DNA of 64,000 nt from Aquipseudomonas alcaligenes MRY13-0052 (GCA_000474255.1 BATO01000009.1:1-64000); one strand, 5' to 3'; counted from the first letter of the stretch, positions 18,779-28,406 are shown. The notes: generated from the letters alone by a model not told the origin. Made by a program: numbers and translations.

Positions 18779-19987
18779 TTGAGCCCTGAACGCCCCACCC
18801 TCGACCCGACACCCGAACCCCGCGCCGGCAGCTGGCTGAGCGTGATCGCCCTGGCCCTGGCCGCCTTCATCTTCAACACCACCGAATTCGTTCCGGTGGG
18901 GCTGCTCAGCGACATCGGCCGCAGCTTCGAGATGCCCACCGCCCAGGTCGGCCTGATGCTGACGCTCTACGCCTGGGTGGTGACCCTGGCCTCGCTGCCG
19001 CTGATGCTGCTCACCCGCAACATCGAGCGGCGCAAGCTGCTGGTGTGCGTCTTCGTGCTGTTCATCGTCAGCCACCTGCTGTCCAGCGTGGCCTGGAGCT
19101 TCGGCGTGCTGATGCTCAGCCGCATCGGCATCGCTTTCGCCCATGCGGTGTTCTGGTCCATCACCGCGTCGCTGGCGGTGCGCGTGGCGCCGCCGGGCAA
19201 GCAGGCCAAGGCCCTGGGGCTGCTGGCCACCGGCACCATCATGGCGATGGTCCTGGGCATTCCCCTCGGTCGCGTGGTGGGCGAGGCCCTGGGCTGGCGC
19301 ACCACCTTCCTCGCCATCGCCGGGCTGGCGGTGCTCACGGCGCTGTGCCTGGCGCGCACCCTGCCGCTGTTGCCGAGCCAGAACTCCGGCTCCCTGCGCA
19401 GCCTGCCGATGCTGCTCAAGCGCCCGCCGCTGGTGGCGCTCTACGTGCTCACCGTGCTGGTGATCACCGCGCAGTTCACCGCCTACAGCTACGTCGAGCC
19501 CTTCTCCCGGGACGTGGCCGGCATGAGCGGGCAGATGACCACCCTGTTGTTGCTGCTCTCCGGCGGTGCCGGCATCTTCGGCTCGGTGCTCTTCAGCCGC
19601 TACAGCGACCGCTTCCCCCGGGGGCTGCTGCTGGTGGCGGTCAGCACCCTGGCGGCGAGCCTGCTGCTGCTCCTGCCGCTGGCCCAGCACCATGGTTGGC
19701 TGCTGGGCATGAGCATGCTCTGGGGCATGGCGATCATGTGCTTCGGCCTGGCTCAGCAATCCAGCGTGCTGCGCCTGGCGTCCGACGCCACGGACGTGGC
19801 CATGGCGCTGTTCTCCGGGCTGTACAACGTCGGCATCGGCGGTGGCGCGCTGCTGGGCAGCCTGGTCAGCCAGCACATCGCCCTGCAGCAGGTGGGCAAT
19901 GCCGGTGCGGTGCTCGCCGTGACGGGTCTGGTGCTGGCGCTGTTCGCCTGCTGGAAGTTCGCCGATGCCTTGCGGGGTGGGCGCTGA
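18779..19987 (+). CDS. sotB: MFS sugar-efflux transporter SotB
   Basis: Twelve-helix major facilitator exporter, 402 residues from the TTG at 18779. It follows E. coli SotB closely: [19 protein letters not shown] at the first helix, then [26 protein letters not shown] and [12 protein letters not shown]. SotB exports arabinose-type sugars and IPTG. The frame extends upstream to a GTG at 18692, but those 29 residues are hydrophilic and absent from the family. The TTG has GGAAC-type sequence about nine bases upstream; the start remains approximate. Confidence 0.88.
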   Translation: MSPERPTLDPTPEPRAGSWLSVIALALAAFIFNTTEFVPVGLLSDIGRSFEMPTAQVGLMLTLYAWVVTLASLPLMLLTRNIERRKLLVCVFVLFIVSHLLSSVAWSFGVLMLSRIGIAFAHAVFWSITASLAVRVAPPGKQAKALGLLATGTIMAMVLGIPLGRVVGEALGWRTTFLAIAGLAVLTALCLARTLPLLPSQNSGSLRSLPMLLKRPPLVALYVLTVLVITAQFTAYSYVEPFSRDVAGMSGQMTTLLLLLSGGAGIFGSVLFSRYSDRFPRGLLLVAVSTLAASLLLLLPLAQHHGWLLGMSMLWGMAIMCFGLAQQSSVLRLASDATDVAMALFSGLYNVGIGGGALLGSLVSQHIALQQVGNAGAVLAVTGLVLALFACWKFADALRGGR

Positions 19988-20082
19988 GCAGAAGGGGACC
20001 GGCTTCACGGCAACGGCGGGCGGCGCTTGCTAACGTGGCGCCGCTGGCACTCCGCCACCCACCCCAACGAGAAGGATTTCCC

Positions 20083-20430
20083 ATGGCGCTCCGTTCCCTG
20101 CTGCTGATCGGCTCCCTGCTGCTGCCCGTCGCTGTGCAAGCGACCACCCTCGACGCGGATCAGTCGCGCTACCGGGGCGCGGTGTCCTGCATCGACCGGC
20201 TGTTCTACGACGGCGGCTATGACGTTGGCGATGCCAAGCGCGAGGCGCTGATCACCGAATTCCTCGCCCACTACCAGCTGCCCGCCTATGACGAGGCCCG
20301 CTACGCCGCCGGCGAAGGCGCGGACATCGACCAGGACGCCTACATGGCGGGCTACATGCTGTGTGACGAGGACGTGGACTACGTCGACAAGCTCGGTGCC
20401 AAGCACGGCAAGCACCTGCCCAGCGAGTAA
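20083..20430 (+). CDS. Small exported protein, 115 residues
   Basis: Not recognised. A clear signal peptide (MALRSLLLIGSLLLPVAVQA) precedes an acidic, helical mature region of about 95 residues with two cysteines (SCIDR and MLCDED) that could form a disulphide. AGAAGGA lies at ribosome-site distance. It follows sotB by 95 bases. Likely periplasmic. Confidence 0.75.
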   Translation: MALRSLLLIGSLLLPVAVQATTLDADQSRYRGAVSCIDRLFYDGGYDVGDAKREALITEFLAHYQLPAYDEARYAAGEGADIDQDAYMAGYMLCDEDVDYVDKLGAKHGKHLPSE

Positions 20431-20486
20431 GGCGAGCTACCTGCGTTGCCCCCACGCCTCACATCGCTGCGCGCGCTGCAGCTCTC

Positions 20487-20657
20487 GTAGGATGGCGTAG
20501 AGCGAAGCGAAACCCATGCTGTGGGGGCTAAGGCATAACGAAAGACGCTATGCCTGCGTTAGCTGTCGTGGTTTTAGATAAGGCGCCCAAGCACGGTTCC
20601 GCAGGATTCCTACCACCTCTGCCGCGTGGGTTTCGCTTCGCTCTACCCACCCTACAA
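20487..20657. repeat. Inverted pair of family E repeats
   Basis: A family E copy (20487-20520, GTAGAGCGAAGCGAAACCCA core) and its reverse complement (20624-20657) bracket about 100 bases that themselves hold a GGCATA/TATGCC hairpin. The whole could fold as one long cruciform or REPIN-like unit. It occupies most of the gap 20431-20726. Confidence 0.7.
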
Positions 20658-20726
20658 AAGCTCATGTGCACCACGTGGTGATGCGTTGTGCAAGGGAAGT
20701 GGGCTCAGGCATGGCGGGACGCATCG

Positions 20727-21377
20727 TCAATCCGCCGGCTTGGCCTCATCCAGCGTCTTCCTGATGCTCGCGCCGAGCTGGAGGGCGTTGCTGCAGGCGG
20801 GGTCTTCCTCGCCGTGCTTGCAGGACTTCTTCAGCACCTCCAGGGCCTTTGGCAGGTCCTTCTTCACGCCGATACCGCGAGCCAGGTACATGCCGAGCAT
20901 GGTGCAGGCCCAGGGGTCGTCCTGGTCGCAGGCGCGGGTGAAGCTGCGGGCGGCGCAGGCTTGCACGCGCTCGTTCTGCATGTCGGCGCGGTACAGCCCG
21001 GCGGCGTGGTTGGTGCAGCCGGAGGCGGCGCCCAGCTTGCAGGCGCGCTGGTACAGGGGTTCGAAGCCGGCGGGGTCGCCGCCGAGTTGCTGCAGGGTCA
21101 CGGCCGTGCGCAGGCAGGAGTAGGCGTCCCCGGCGATGCAGAGCGTGAGGCAGCCATCCAGCTGGTCGGCGGTATTGCAGTCATAGGCGTTGATTTCCAG
21201 TGCTCGGCGAGCGGGCATCAGGTCGGCCGGGCATTGTTCGGCCTCCTGGGTCCATTGCGCGTTGGCGCGGACCTGGGCGTCGATGCGCTCGACGATCTGC
21301 GCGTCCTCCTCGGCCACGGCGGTTTGCAGCAGCGAGAGTGAAACGGCGGCGAGAAGCATCAGCGTCCTGATGAACAT
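20727..21377 (-). CDS. Exported Sel1-like repeat protein
   Basis: Periplasmic protein of 216 residues with a signal peptide (about 1-22) and three to four Sel1-like helical repeats, for example YQRACKLGAASGCTNHAAGLY and RACDQDDPWACTMLGMYLARG. Conserved cysteines are spaced as in the cysteine-rich Sel1 (Hcp) branch, where they form intra-repeat disulphides. Such proteins act as scaffolds, and the partner is not evident. The nitrilase-family gene lies about 50 bases upstream on the same strand, so they may be co-transcribed. Confidence 0.82.
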   Translation of the reverse strand: MFIRTLMLLAAVSLSLLQTAVAEEDAQIVERIDAQVRANAQWTQEAEQCPADLMPARRALEINAYDCNTADQLDGCLTLCIAGDAYSCLRTAVTLQQLGGDPAGFEPLYQRACKLGAASGCTNHAAGLYRADMQNERVQACAARSFTRACDQDDPWACTMLGMYLARGIGVKKDLPKALEVLKKSCKHGEEDPACSNALQLGASIRKTLDEAKPAD

Positions 21378-21428
21378 GGGATTCCTTTACATGAAATAGG
21401 GTTGTTGCAGGTGCCGAAGCCGGGGGCG

Positions 21429-22160
21429 TCAGGGGCCGGGAATCAGCTCGACGCGTTCGCTTTCCAGGTCCAGCAGCACCAGGCCTTCCTGCCCGTCGGG
21501 GAGGGTGCCGAGGCAGTCGCCCTGGCGGTTCCAGGCGGCGGATTGACCGGTGGTGAGGAAGCCTTCCACCGGGCCGATGCTGTTGCTCATCAGCAGCGGC
21601 ATGGCATGGCGGCGGGCCATGGCGGGGTAGTGCTGTTGCCCGGCGGCGATGCCATTGGCCGATTTGGCGACGCTGACCAGATAGAAGTCGGCACCCGCCG
21701 CGACGGCCTCGTCGGCGTGCTCGGGGAGCATGGATTCGTAGCAGATGGCCGGCGCCAGGTTGTGCTCGCCGAGGCGGATCAGCGCCTGGCCTTCGCCGGG
21801 GCTGAACCAGGGCAGCTCGTCGGCGTGCAGGCGCTGCTTGCAGTAGAGGCCGCGGGGCTGGTGGGCCTGGAAGATGACCATGCCGATGCGCGGCAGCGGC
21901 GCGCCGGTCACCGGCAGGCCGGCGCAGATGATGATGCCGTGCATGTCGGCGAGGTGCTGCAGGGCGTCGAGGCGTGGGTCGTCGGGCGTGGTGGCCAGGC
22001 CCTGGGCCAGGGACGGCGCGTAGTTGGTCAGCGAGAGCTCGGGAAACAGGATCAAGGCGGCGCCCTGTTCCACCGCCCGCTGGATGAACGCGCAGTGCTT
22101 GCCGATATTGCCTTCGATGTCGCCCGTGATCGACGACAGTTGCGCGGCGCAAAGCTTCAC
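21429..22160 (-). CDS. Carbon-nitrogen hydrolase (nitrilase superfamily)
   Basis: Amidase-type enzyme of 243 residues. The Glu-Lys-Cys triad is visible in FPELSL, YCKQRL and AICYES. A longer frame begins at 22214, but the fold starts at VKLCAAQL and the GTG at 22160 has AGGAG eight bases upstream, so that start is preferred. The substrate is unknown; relatives hydrolyse omega-amides or aliphatic amides. It lies upstream of the Sel1-like gene. Confidence 0.88.
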   Translation of the reverse strand: MKLCAAQLSSITGDIEGNIGKHCAFIQRAVEQGAALILFPELSLTNYAPSLAQGLATTPDDPRLDALQHLADMHGIIICAGLPVTGAPLPRIGMVIFQAHQPRGLYCKQRLHADELPWFSPGEGQALIRLGEHNLAPAICYESMLPEHADEAVAAGADFYLVSVAKSANGIAAGQQHYPAMARRHAMPLLMSNSIGPVEGFLTTGQSAAWNRQGDCLGTLPDGQEGLVLLDLESERVELIPGP

Positions 22161-22363
22161 GTGGTGTGCTCCTGCAGATGAGGGCGCCATGCTAAATCGC
22201 CGTGGCAGCCCCACGCCAGAGCCTTTTCGAGGGGTGGCCCATGCACCTGTACCCTGTGCACGTCATTCAGCGGCTGATTGATCCATGGCGGCATCTGGAC
22301 GCGCTTCCGGCACCTTTCTAGACTGGCTTTCCGCTGGCCGCCCACCCCACAAGGAACCGCCCC

Positions 22364-23467
22364 ATGAGCACCTATCAGGAACTGCGGATCAACCGCACGC
22401 AGCTGGACGATTGCCAGTCCCACCGTCGCGAGCTGGCCGTCGAGCTGGATGAGGGGCAGGTGCTGCTGGGCGTCGAGCGCTTCGCCTTCACCGCCAACAA
22501 CATCAGCTATGCGGCGCTGGGCGATGCCATGGGTTACTGGCGCTTCTTCCCCACGGTGGAGGGCCAGGGGCTGATCCCGGTCTGGGGCTTCGCCGTGGTG
22601 CTGCAGTCGCGCTGCGAGGGTGTCGCCGAGGGTGAGCGCTTCTACGGCTACTACCCCATGGCCAGCCATGCGGTAATGGAGCCGGGGCGCGTCGATGCCC
22701 AGGGCTTCACCGACACCATCGCCCATCGCCAGGGCCTGCCGGCCATCTACAACCACTACCTGAACTGCGCCACCGACCCGCTCTACAGCGACGACAGCGA
22801 GGCCCCGCAGATGCTCCTGCGGCCGCTGTTCACCACGGCCTTCCTGCTCGACGAATTCGTCGCCGGCAACCAGGCCTTCGGCGCGCGCCAGGTGATCATC
22901 ACCAGTGCGTCGTCGAAGACCGCCATCAGCCTGGCCTACCTGCTCAGCCGGCACCGTGCCGAGCGTGGCCAGGACTACGAGGTGATCGGCCTGTCCTCGA
23001 CGGCCAACCGCGCCTTCGCCGCCGGGCTGGGTTGCTATGACCGGGTGCTGGAATACGGCGAGGTGGAATCCCTGGCCGGTGACGTGCCGTCGATGGTCAT
23101 CGACCTGGCGGGCAACAGCCAGCTGCTCGCCCGCCTGCACGGCCACCTGCAGGCGGCGCTGCGCTACAGCTGCCAGGTCGGCGCCTCCCACTGGGACCAG
23201 CGCCAGGCACTGCCAAATGGCCTGCCCGCGCCGAAACCGGTGTTCTTCTTCGCCCCCAACGAGGGCAAGCGCCTGCACCAGCTGTGGGGATCGGAGGCCT
23301 TTGCCCGCACGCTCGCCGAGCGCTGGCAGGCCTTCAACGGCTTCGCCCGCTCGTGGCTGATCTTCGAGTACGGCCACGGCGCCGAGGTGGTGCGCGAGCG
23401 TTACCTGGCGGCCTTGCAAGGGCAGCTGGAGCCGCAAGTGGGTGTGGTGCTTTCCCTGGCCGAGTGA
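22364..23467 (+). CDS. DUF2855 family protein
   Basis: A 367-residue protein matching the DUF2855 family, distantly like medium-chain dehydrogenases but without zinc ligands. Visible family segments are FAFTANNISYAALGD, FYGYYPMASH, and the nucleotide-fold-like VIITSASSKTAISLAYLL around residue 180. No biochemical role is established. It is transcribed divergently from the nitrilase gene. Confidence 0.83.
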   Translation: MSTYQELRINRTQLDDCQSHRRELAVELDEGQVLLGVERFAFTANNISYAALGDAMGYWRFFPTVEGQGLIPVWGFAVVLQSRCEGVAEGERFYGYYPMASHAVMEPGRVDAQGFTDTIAHRQGLPAIYNHYLNCATDPLYSDDSEAPQMLLRPLFTTAFLLDEFVAGNQAFGARQVIITSASSKTAISLAYLLSRHRAERGQDYEVIGLSSTANRAFAAGLGCYDRVLEYGEVESLAGDVPSMVIDLAGNSQLLARLHGHLQAALRYSCQVGASHWDQRQALPNGLPAPKPVFFFAPNEGKRLHQLWGSEAFARTLAERWQAFNGFARSWLIFEYGHGAEVVRERYLAALQGQLEPQVGVVLSLAE

Positions 23468-23592
23468 GCCGCGGGGCAGGGCGCGCGGTGAGGACGGAAT
23501 GATTCTCGTCCCAGTAGACGCGGCCCGCGCGCCTGCTTAGACTGGCCAACTGCTATGACCGCCGCCCCGGCGGCATCCCAGGCTAAGCGCCC

Positions 23593-24786
23593 ATGACCCT
23601 TCCCGAGTCCCCGACAGTACCGGCCCGGCACCGCCGAGGGCGCATTCCCGACGTGTTGCAGCCGGCGTTCCGCGCCTATGTGCTGGAGCACCACCGGGGC
23701 TTCCTGCTGGCGATCAACTTCATCGCGATGATCGCCTACGACTCCTACGTGCTGGCCGACGCGGTGCTGATCCCGGACATGGCCATGGAGTCGCTGGTCA
23801 CCCGTGGCCTGCTCAGCCTGCTCGGGCTGCTGAATATCTTCCTGGTGTTCCGCTACAGCCGCAGCGTGCTGCTGATGGACATGCTCATGCCGCTGCATGA
23901 CATCGTCTCCACCGTCGCCTGGTTCGAGCTGCTCAAGCGCAGCGACTCGCCCGATGTGGCCACCTTCCTCTATGCCTCGGTGGTGTTCATCGTGCTGGGC
24001 AACCTGGGGGTGCGCTACTCGTTCCGGGGCATCCTGGCCTGCTCGCTGGTCATCTCCGGGGTGATCCTCTACAACGTCGCGCTGCTCCATCCCGGCGATA
24101 CCAAGGCGCTGCTGATCTTCACCCTGGTCTACCTGCCGGTGCTGGTCTTCAGCCTGTTCATCAGCTGGACCAATATCCGTGGCGTGCGCCAGGCCTTCCT
24201 CGCCGACCTGGAAGGGCGCCACCAGCGCGCCGAGCTGGCCACGCTGAACAGTCGTTTGCACGAACTGGCCAGCACCGATGCGCTCACCGGCGTGGGCAAC
24301 CGCCGCGCCTTCGACCGCGTGCTGGAGGAGTACTGGTACCAGATGAGCCTGCACGGCCGGCCCTTCGCGCTGCTGCTGGCGGACATCGACTACTTCAAGC
24401 CCTACAACGACCACTACGGCCACCTGGCCGGCGACCGCTGCCTGCGCGAGGTGGTGGACAGCCTGGTGCACACCCTGCGCGACGGCCAGGCGAAAGTCTT
24501 CCGCTATGGCGGCGAGGAATTCGTCGTGCTGTTGCAGGTGAGCTGCCAGGCCGAGCTGGAGCACATCACCGAGCGCCTGCGGGTGCAGGTGGCGGGCCTG
24601 GACATGGAGCACCTGCACCGCCCCGATGGCCTGCGCCACCACACCATCAGCCTGGGCGCCTCGCTCTCCAGCGGCGAGGGCCTGGTCCAGGCCCAGGACC
24701 TGCTGGCGCGCTGCGACCAGCTGCTCTACCAGGCCAAGCAGGAAGGCCGCAACCGTGCCTGCCTGGCGGCCATGACGCTCTGCTGA
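23593..24786 (+). CDS. Membrane diguanylate cyclase
   Basis: c-di-GMP synthase of 397 residues. An N-terminal membrane region (about 38-195) holds five to six hydrophobic helices and probably acts as sensor. The GGDEF domain (about 230-395) is intact with FRYGGEEF, DIDYFKPYND and GHLAGD. The inhibitory RxxD is absent: the position reads DGQA, so product feedback through this site is unlikely. It lies 125 bases after the DUF2855 gene. Confidence 0.9.
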   Translation: MTLPESPTVPARHRRGRIPDVLQPAFRAYVLEHHRGFLLAINFIAMIAYDSYVLADAVLIPDMAMESLVTRGLLSLLGLLNIFLVFRYSRSVLLMDMLMPLHDIVSTVAWFELLKRSDSPDVATFLYASVVFIVLGNLGVRYSFRGILACSLVISGVILYNVALLHPGDTKALLIFTLVYLPVLVFSLFISWTNIRGVRQAFLADLEGRHQRAELATLNSRLHELASTDALTGVGNRRAFDRVLEEYWYQMSLHGRPFALLLADIDYFKPYNDHYGHLAGDRCLREVVDSLVHTLRDGQAKVFRYGGEEFVVLLQVSCQAELEHITERLRVQVAGLDMEHLHRPDGLRHHTISLGASLSSGEGLVQAQDLLARCDQLLYQAKQEGRNRACLAAMTLC

Positions 24787-24821
24787 GCGGGTTAGACAAT
24801 GCCCGGGTGAAGCAGCGCTGT

Positions 24822-25003
24822 GTTGGGCCTCGCTGCGCTCGGCGCCAACCTACGGGTACCGGGGCACGATCCCGTAGGAGCGAGCCCTGCTCGCGAAGCG
24901 CTTGCGGGAATCTGTAGGAGCGAATTCATTGGCGATGGAATAACCGGCCACCCGCAGCCTTGTGCCGGCGGCGAGTCTTTCGCGGCTGAAGCCGCTCCTA
25001 CGG
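24822..25003. repeat. Repeats B and A
   Basis: A family B copy (24822-24853) is followed by a long family A composite (24873-25003) with GTAGGAGCGAATTCATT in the middle and the GCGGCTGAAGCCGCTCCTAC end. They fill the gap between the diguanylate cyclase and the porin gene. Confidence 0.8.
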
Positions 25004-25056
25004 GAATGCGTGAGCGAGGGGGCGCGCGCCGGTTTACCCGGCGCGCGTGCTGGCGA

Positions 25057-26313
25057 TCAGAGGATGCTGATCGGGTACTCGACGAAGGCGCGGATTTCGT
25101 TCAGGTCCGGGCCCACGTTGTTGTCGGCGCGGTAGATCGAGTTGCGCAGCTTGAGGGACAGGTCCTTGGCCGGGCCGTCCTGCACCACGTACTTGAACTG
25201 GTTGAACAGCTCGCGCTCGGTGCCGTCGCTCTCGCCGCCGGCCTCGATGTTGCTGCCGCGTACGTAGGCGACCTTGTAGCTCAGGCCGGGTACGCCGTAG
25301 GTGGCGAAGTCCAGCTCGTAGCTCGCCTGCCAGGAGCGCTCGTTCTTCAGGTTGAAGTCGGAGTAGTAGGAGTTGGCTACGTATATGGTGCTGCCGCCGT
25401 CGCCGTAGTCGTACGCATAGCCGGCGTCACCGGTGTTGCTCTGGTGAGCGATGATGAACGCGTGGGCGCCGACGCTGTACTTGGCGGCCAGGCTCCACAG
25501 GGTGTTCTTGTCGTTGTTGCCGTCACCGCCGAAGTCCAGCGCGGCATCGGAGTTGTCGTCGTAGTCGGTGCGGTAGATGTTGAAGTCGAAGTTCAGGGCC
25601 TGTTCCGCGTTGAACGGAATCGTGTAGTTCACATTGCCGTAGTACTTCTTGAAGGTGTCTTCGACATCGGAGTGGTACAGGGCCACGGACAGCGCATCGT
25701 TGACGACGTAGCTGCCGCCGATCACATCGATGCTCTTCAGGCGATTGGGGTCGCGTGCCGGGTCGCCCATGGGGCTGTCGGCGGTGAAGCGGCCGACGTT
25801 CAGTTCCAGGCCTTCGATTTCCTTGCTGGTCACCAGGGTGCCGGTGAAAGCTTGCGGCAGCAGGCGGCTGTCGTCATAGGCGAGCACGGGCAGGGAGGGG
25901 AACTGGTTGCCGTACTTGAGCACGGTGTTGGAGAAGCGCAGCTTCACCGCGCCGCCGGCTTCGGAGAGGTCATCCACCGGGTGGCCGTTGCTGTCGGTGT
26001 CGAAGAAGGCGCTGTAGTTACGGCCCCGGCCGCTGTCCAGCTTGATGCCGAGCAGGCCGTACGCGTCCACGCCGAAACCGATGGTGCCCTGGGTGAAACC
26101 GGACTCGAAGGTACCGATGAAGCCCTGGCCCCAGACCTTGGCGTCGTTGGTCTTGTCCTTGTAGTCACGGTTGAAATAGGCGTTGCGCAGCAGGACCTTG
26201 AGGCTGGCGTCTTCGACGAAGCCCTTGGCGTCGGACTGCTCGCTGGCGTGGGCCTGGGCGATGCTCAGGGCCAACAGCGTGCAGGCGGCGGCTATATAGT
26301 TTCGGTTATGCAT
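25057..26313 (-). CDS. OprD/Occ-family outer-membrane porin
   Basis: Substrate-specific 18-strand porin, 418 residues with a signal peptide (about 1-23). Family features are FVEDASLKVLLRNAYFNRD at the mature N-terminus, GLLGIKLDSGRGR, the loop region with TADSPMGDPARD, and a C-terminal strand ending VEYPISIL. Relatives take up basic amino acids or carboxylates; the sequence alone does not place it. It appears monocistronic. Confidence 0.92.
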   Translation of the reverse strand: MHNRNYIAAACTLLALSIAQAHASEQSDAKGFVEDASLKVLLRNAYFNRDYKDKTNDAKVWGQGFIGTFESGFTQGTIGFGVDAYGLLGIKLDSGRGRNYSAFFDTDSNGHPVDDLSEAGGAVKLRFSNTVLKYGNQFPSLPVLAYDDSRLLPQAFTGTLVTSKEIEGLELNVGRFTADSPMGDPARDPNRLKSIDVIGGSYVVNDALSVALYHSDVEDTFKKYYGNVNYTIPFNAEQALNFDFNIYRTDYDDNSDAALDFGGDGNNDKNTLWSLAAKYSVGAHAFIIAHQSNTGDAGYAYDYGDGGSTIYVANSYYSDFNLKNERSWQASYELDFATYGVPGLSYKVAYVRGSNIEAGGESDGTERELFNQFKYVVQDGPAKDLSLKLRNSIYRADNNVGPDLNEIRAFVEYPISIL

Positions 26314-26510
26314 GGATGCTCCCAGATATTGGTTTTTTTGATGGCTTGGAGTCGGCAGGAAGAGACCGCTTATTCAATTGCCGATCGACCGGGAAACTGT
26401 AGATTCCCAACCGTGACAGTGCGAACTAATTGTTGCTTATAAGGTCCGCAGAATAAGTGGCGGGTAACAGTTAACACGCGCGCGCAAGTAATCCGTAACT
26501 GATGAGATTG

Positions 26511-26553
26511 ATGATTAATATCAATGAAATTAATAGTTTGCGATTGGGTGTGG
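26511..26553 (+). promoter_or_regulatory. ANR/Dnr-type box with matching -10
   Basis: ATGATTAATATCAA at 26511-26524 matches the ANR consensus TTGAT-N4-ATCAA in nine of ten positions. A -10-like TATTCT lies at 26548-26553. The implied transcript start near 26559 places the box centre at -41.5, the usual position for activation. The region is AT-rich compared with its surroundings. Confidence 0.6.
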
Positions 26554-26558
26554 CGCGT

Positions 26559-26675
26559 ATTCTGGCGGCGATGAATACCTCAGGGCGCTGCTCCAGCTCG
26601 TTGTCGGAGTGGCGCCTTGCTCCATTTCATCATCCTTTGGTTTATTTGCCGCTTCTCTTGAAGCGGCTTTTTTTT
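26559..26675 (+). ncRNA. Candidate anaerobically induced small RNA
   Basis: No protein-coding gene lies here, but an intrinsic terminator ends at 26675 and an ANR-type promoter starts the unit about 117 bases upstream. The predicted RNA has an 11-base-pair hairpin (arms 26583-26593 and 26605-26615, with two wobble pairs), an outer GATGAA/TTCATC pairing and the terminator stem. In Pseudomonas the best-known ANR-dependent small RNA is PhrS; I cannot confirm orthology. A short ORF over part of it has no ribosome site. Confidence 0.6.
26648..26675 (+). terminator. Intrinsic terminator
   Basis: A perfect eight-base stem GCCGCTTC/GAAGCGGC with a TCTT loop is followed by eight T residues. It is the strongest Rho-independent terminator signature in the window, yet no coding gene precedes it. 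Confidence 0.85.
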
Positions 26676-27219
26676 GGCCGCGATTTATAGGCGCGAGAAG
26701 AGGATTGCTGCACTCGCCAAGTTGCACTGTTGGAGTATCGGGCAATTGGTTAAATATCGGTTCGAGCGAAACGCGTGCAATGCATCTTACATATATAAGT
26801 CTGGGCAGTTGATTGCTCATTCACTTCCGCCCTATGCGTCATGGCGCCGCACAAGCTAACCGCATGGCCAGGTTTTTCGCCGCCTGGCGGGCAGGGTGGG
26901 TCGACTCCCCGGAGAGCCGGTCCGGCGCTTCACAAACCTCGTATCAGGGCCTGGCAGAGGTCTCGCCGGGCTAATGCCCCATCATCGACACGGCGAATGG
27001 CCAAGCGCCTCGTTGCAGTATCAGGCAATGCGTCGAGCGCTCTGGAATGCACCTTTCAAGGCGTTCGACGATTGGCAGGAATGGGCAATCACGCCGGAGT
27101 AGTCGGCTACCGGACAGACCCCGTCGACGCTTAATCTTCGCTCCTGGCCGGATTCCGGGCCCGCCTATCCCATCGAAGGCCGACGCGTCGGCTGATCCTC
27201 AACCCCTGGAGTACTGCTC
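26676..27219. other. Gene-free stretch between small RNA and dehydrogenase
   Basis: About 540 bases, AT-rich to about 26830 and then GC-rich. Short open frames on both strands have no ribosome sites and no recognisable products. The last 80 bases hold the dehydrogenase promoter region and its CTGGAG ribosome site. Confidence 0.6.
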
Positions 27220-28272
27220 ATGTTCACAATCGGTTATGCCGCGCAAACCGCCGCTGCACCGCTCGCGCCCTTCAAGTTCGAGCGCCGCGAACTGCGCCCC
27301 AACGACGTGGCGATGGAAATCCTCTACTGCGGCGTTTGCCACTCCGACCTGCACCAGGCCCGCAACGACTGGGGCTTCAGCCTGTATCCCATCGTGCCCG
27401 GCCACGAGATCATCGGCCGGGTCATCGAAGTGGGCTCGGCGGTGACGCGCCACAAGGTCGGCGACAACGTCGCGGTGGGCTGCATGGTCGACTCCTGCAT
27501 GCAGTGCGACCAGTGCCGCAAGGGCGAGGAGCAGCTGTGCCGCGAGCGCAACACCCAGACCTACAACAGCCGTGACCGCATCACCAAGGAAGTCACCCTG
27601 GGCGGCTACTCCAAGCACCTGGTGGTGCGCGAGGAGTTCGTCCTGCGCGTGCCGGAAGGCCTCGACCTGGCCAAGGCGGCGCCGCTGCTCTGTGCCGGCA
27701 TCACCAGCTACTCGCCGCTGCGCACCTGGAACGTCGGCCCCGGCAGCCGCGTGGGCGTGATCGGCCTCGGCGGCCTCGGCCACATGGCGGTCAAGCTCGC
27801 CGTCGGCCTGGGTGCCGAAGTCACCGTGCTCAGCCGCAGCGCCGACAAGGCCGATGACGCCAAGGCCCTGGGCGCCGACCGCCTGCTGGTGTCCTCCGAC
27901 AAGAAGGCGATGACCGCCGCGCAGTCCAGCTTCGACCTGATCATCGACACCGTGCCCTCGCGCCACGACGTCTCGCCCTACATGTCGCTGCTGGATATCG
28001 ACGGCACCCTGGTGATAGTCGGGCAGATCGGCCCCATCGACGAACAGCTGACCATCCCCTTCGTCCTCGGCCGCCGTCGCCTCGCCGGCTCGCCCATCGG
28101 CGGCATCGCCGAGACCCAGGAGATGCTCGACTTCTGCGCCCGCAAGAACATCCTCCCGGACTGCGAAATGATCCGCATGGACCAGATCAACGAAGCCTTC
28201 GAGCGCATGGAGAAATCCGATGTGCGCTACCGCTTCGTGATCGACATGGCCTCGCTGTCCGAGGCGGGCTGA
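27220..28272 (+). CDS. Zinc-dependent alcohol dehydrogenase (YahK/CAD family)
   Basis: NADP-type aldehyde reductase/alcohol dehydrogenase, 350 residues. The catalytic zinc site shows CGVCHSDLH and GHEIIG, the structural zinc site has four cysteines in SCMQCDQCRKGEEQLC, and the Rossmann motif is GLGGLGHMAVK near residue 185. It matches the cinnamyl-alcohol dehydrogenase branch that includes E. coli YahK, which reduces many aldehydes. A strong terminator follows directly, so it is monocistronic. Confidence 0.92.
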   Translation: MFTIGYAAQTAAAPLAPFKFERRELRPNDVAMEILYCGVCHSDLHQARNDWGFSLYPIVPGHEIIGRVIEVGSAVTRHKVGDNVAVGCMVDSCMQCDQCRKGEEQLCRERNTQTYNSRDRITKEVTLGGYSKHLVVREEFVLRVPEGLDLAKAAPLLCAGITSYSPLRTWNVGPGSRVGVIGLGGLGHMAVKLAVGLGAEVTVLSRSADKADDAKALGADRLLVSSDKKAMTAAQSSFDLIIDTVPSRHDVSPYMSLLDIDGTLVIVGQIGPIDEQLTIPFVLGRRRLAGSPIGGIAETQEMLDFCARKNILPDCEMIRMDQINEAFERMEKSDVRYRFVIDMASLSEAG

Positions 28273-28310
28273 TCGACGCAGGGGCCTGAGCCGCGAGGCC
28301 CAGGCACAGA

Positions 28311-28350
28311 AAAATGCCCGGCCATCGCATCAGCGGTGGCCGGGCATTTT
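28311..28350 (+). terminator. Terminator after the alcohol dehydrogenase gene
   Basis: A 14-base perfect inverted repeat (arms 28311-28324 and 28337-28350) with flanking A and T runs. It can work in both directions; on the + strand it ends the dehydrogenase transcript. Confidence 0.9.
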
Positions 28351-28406
28351 CATAGGTGGGACCACCGGGTTTCGCGGTCAGAACAGGTGCGCGCTGCGGC
28401 TCCCTT

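Noticed and set aside
26502-26690. A 62-codon frame overlapping the putative small RNA
   Set aside because: No ribosome site; it starts upstream of the predicted transcript start and overlaps the terminator.
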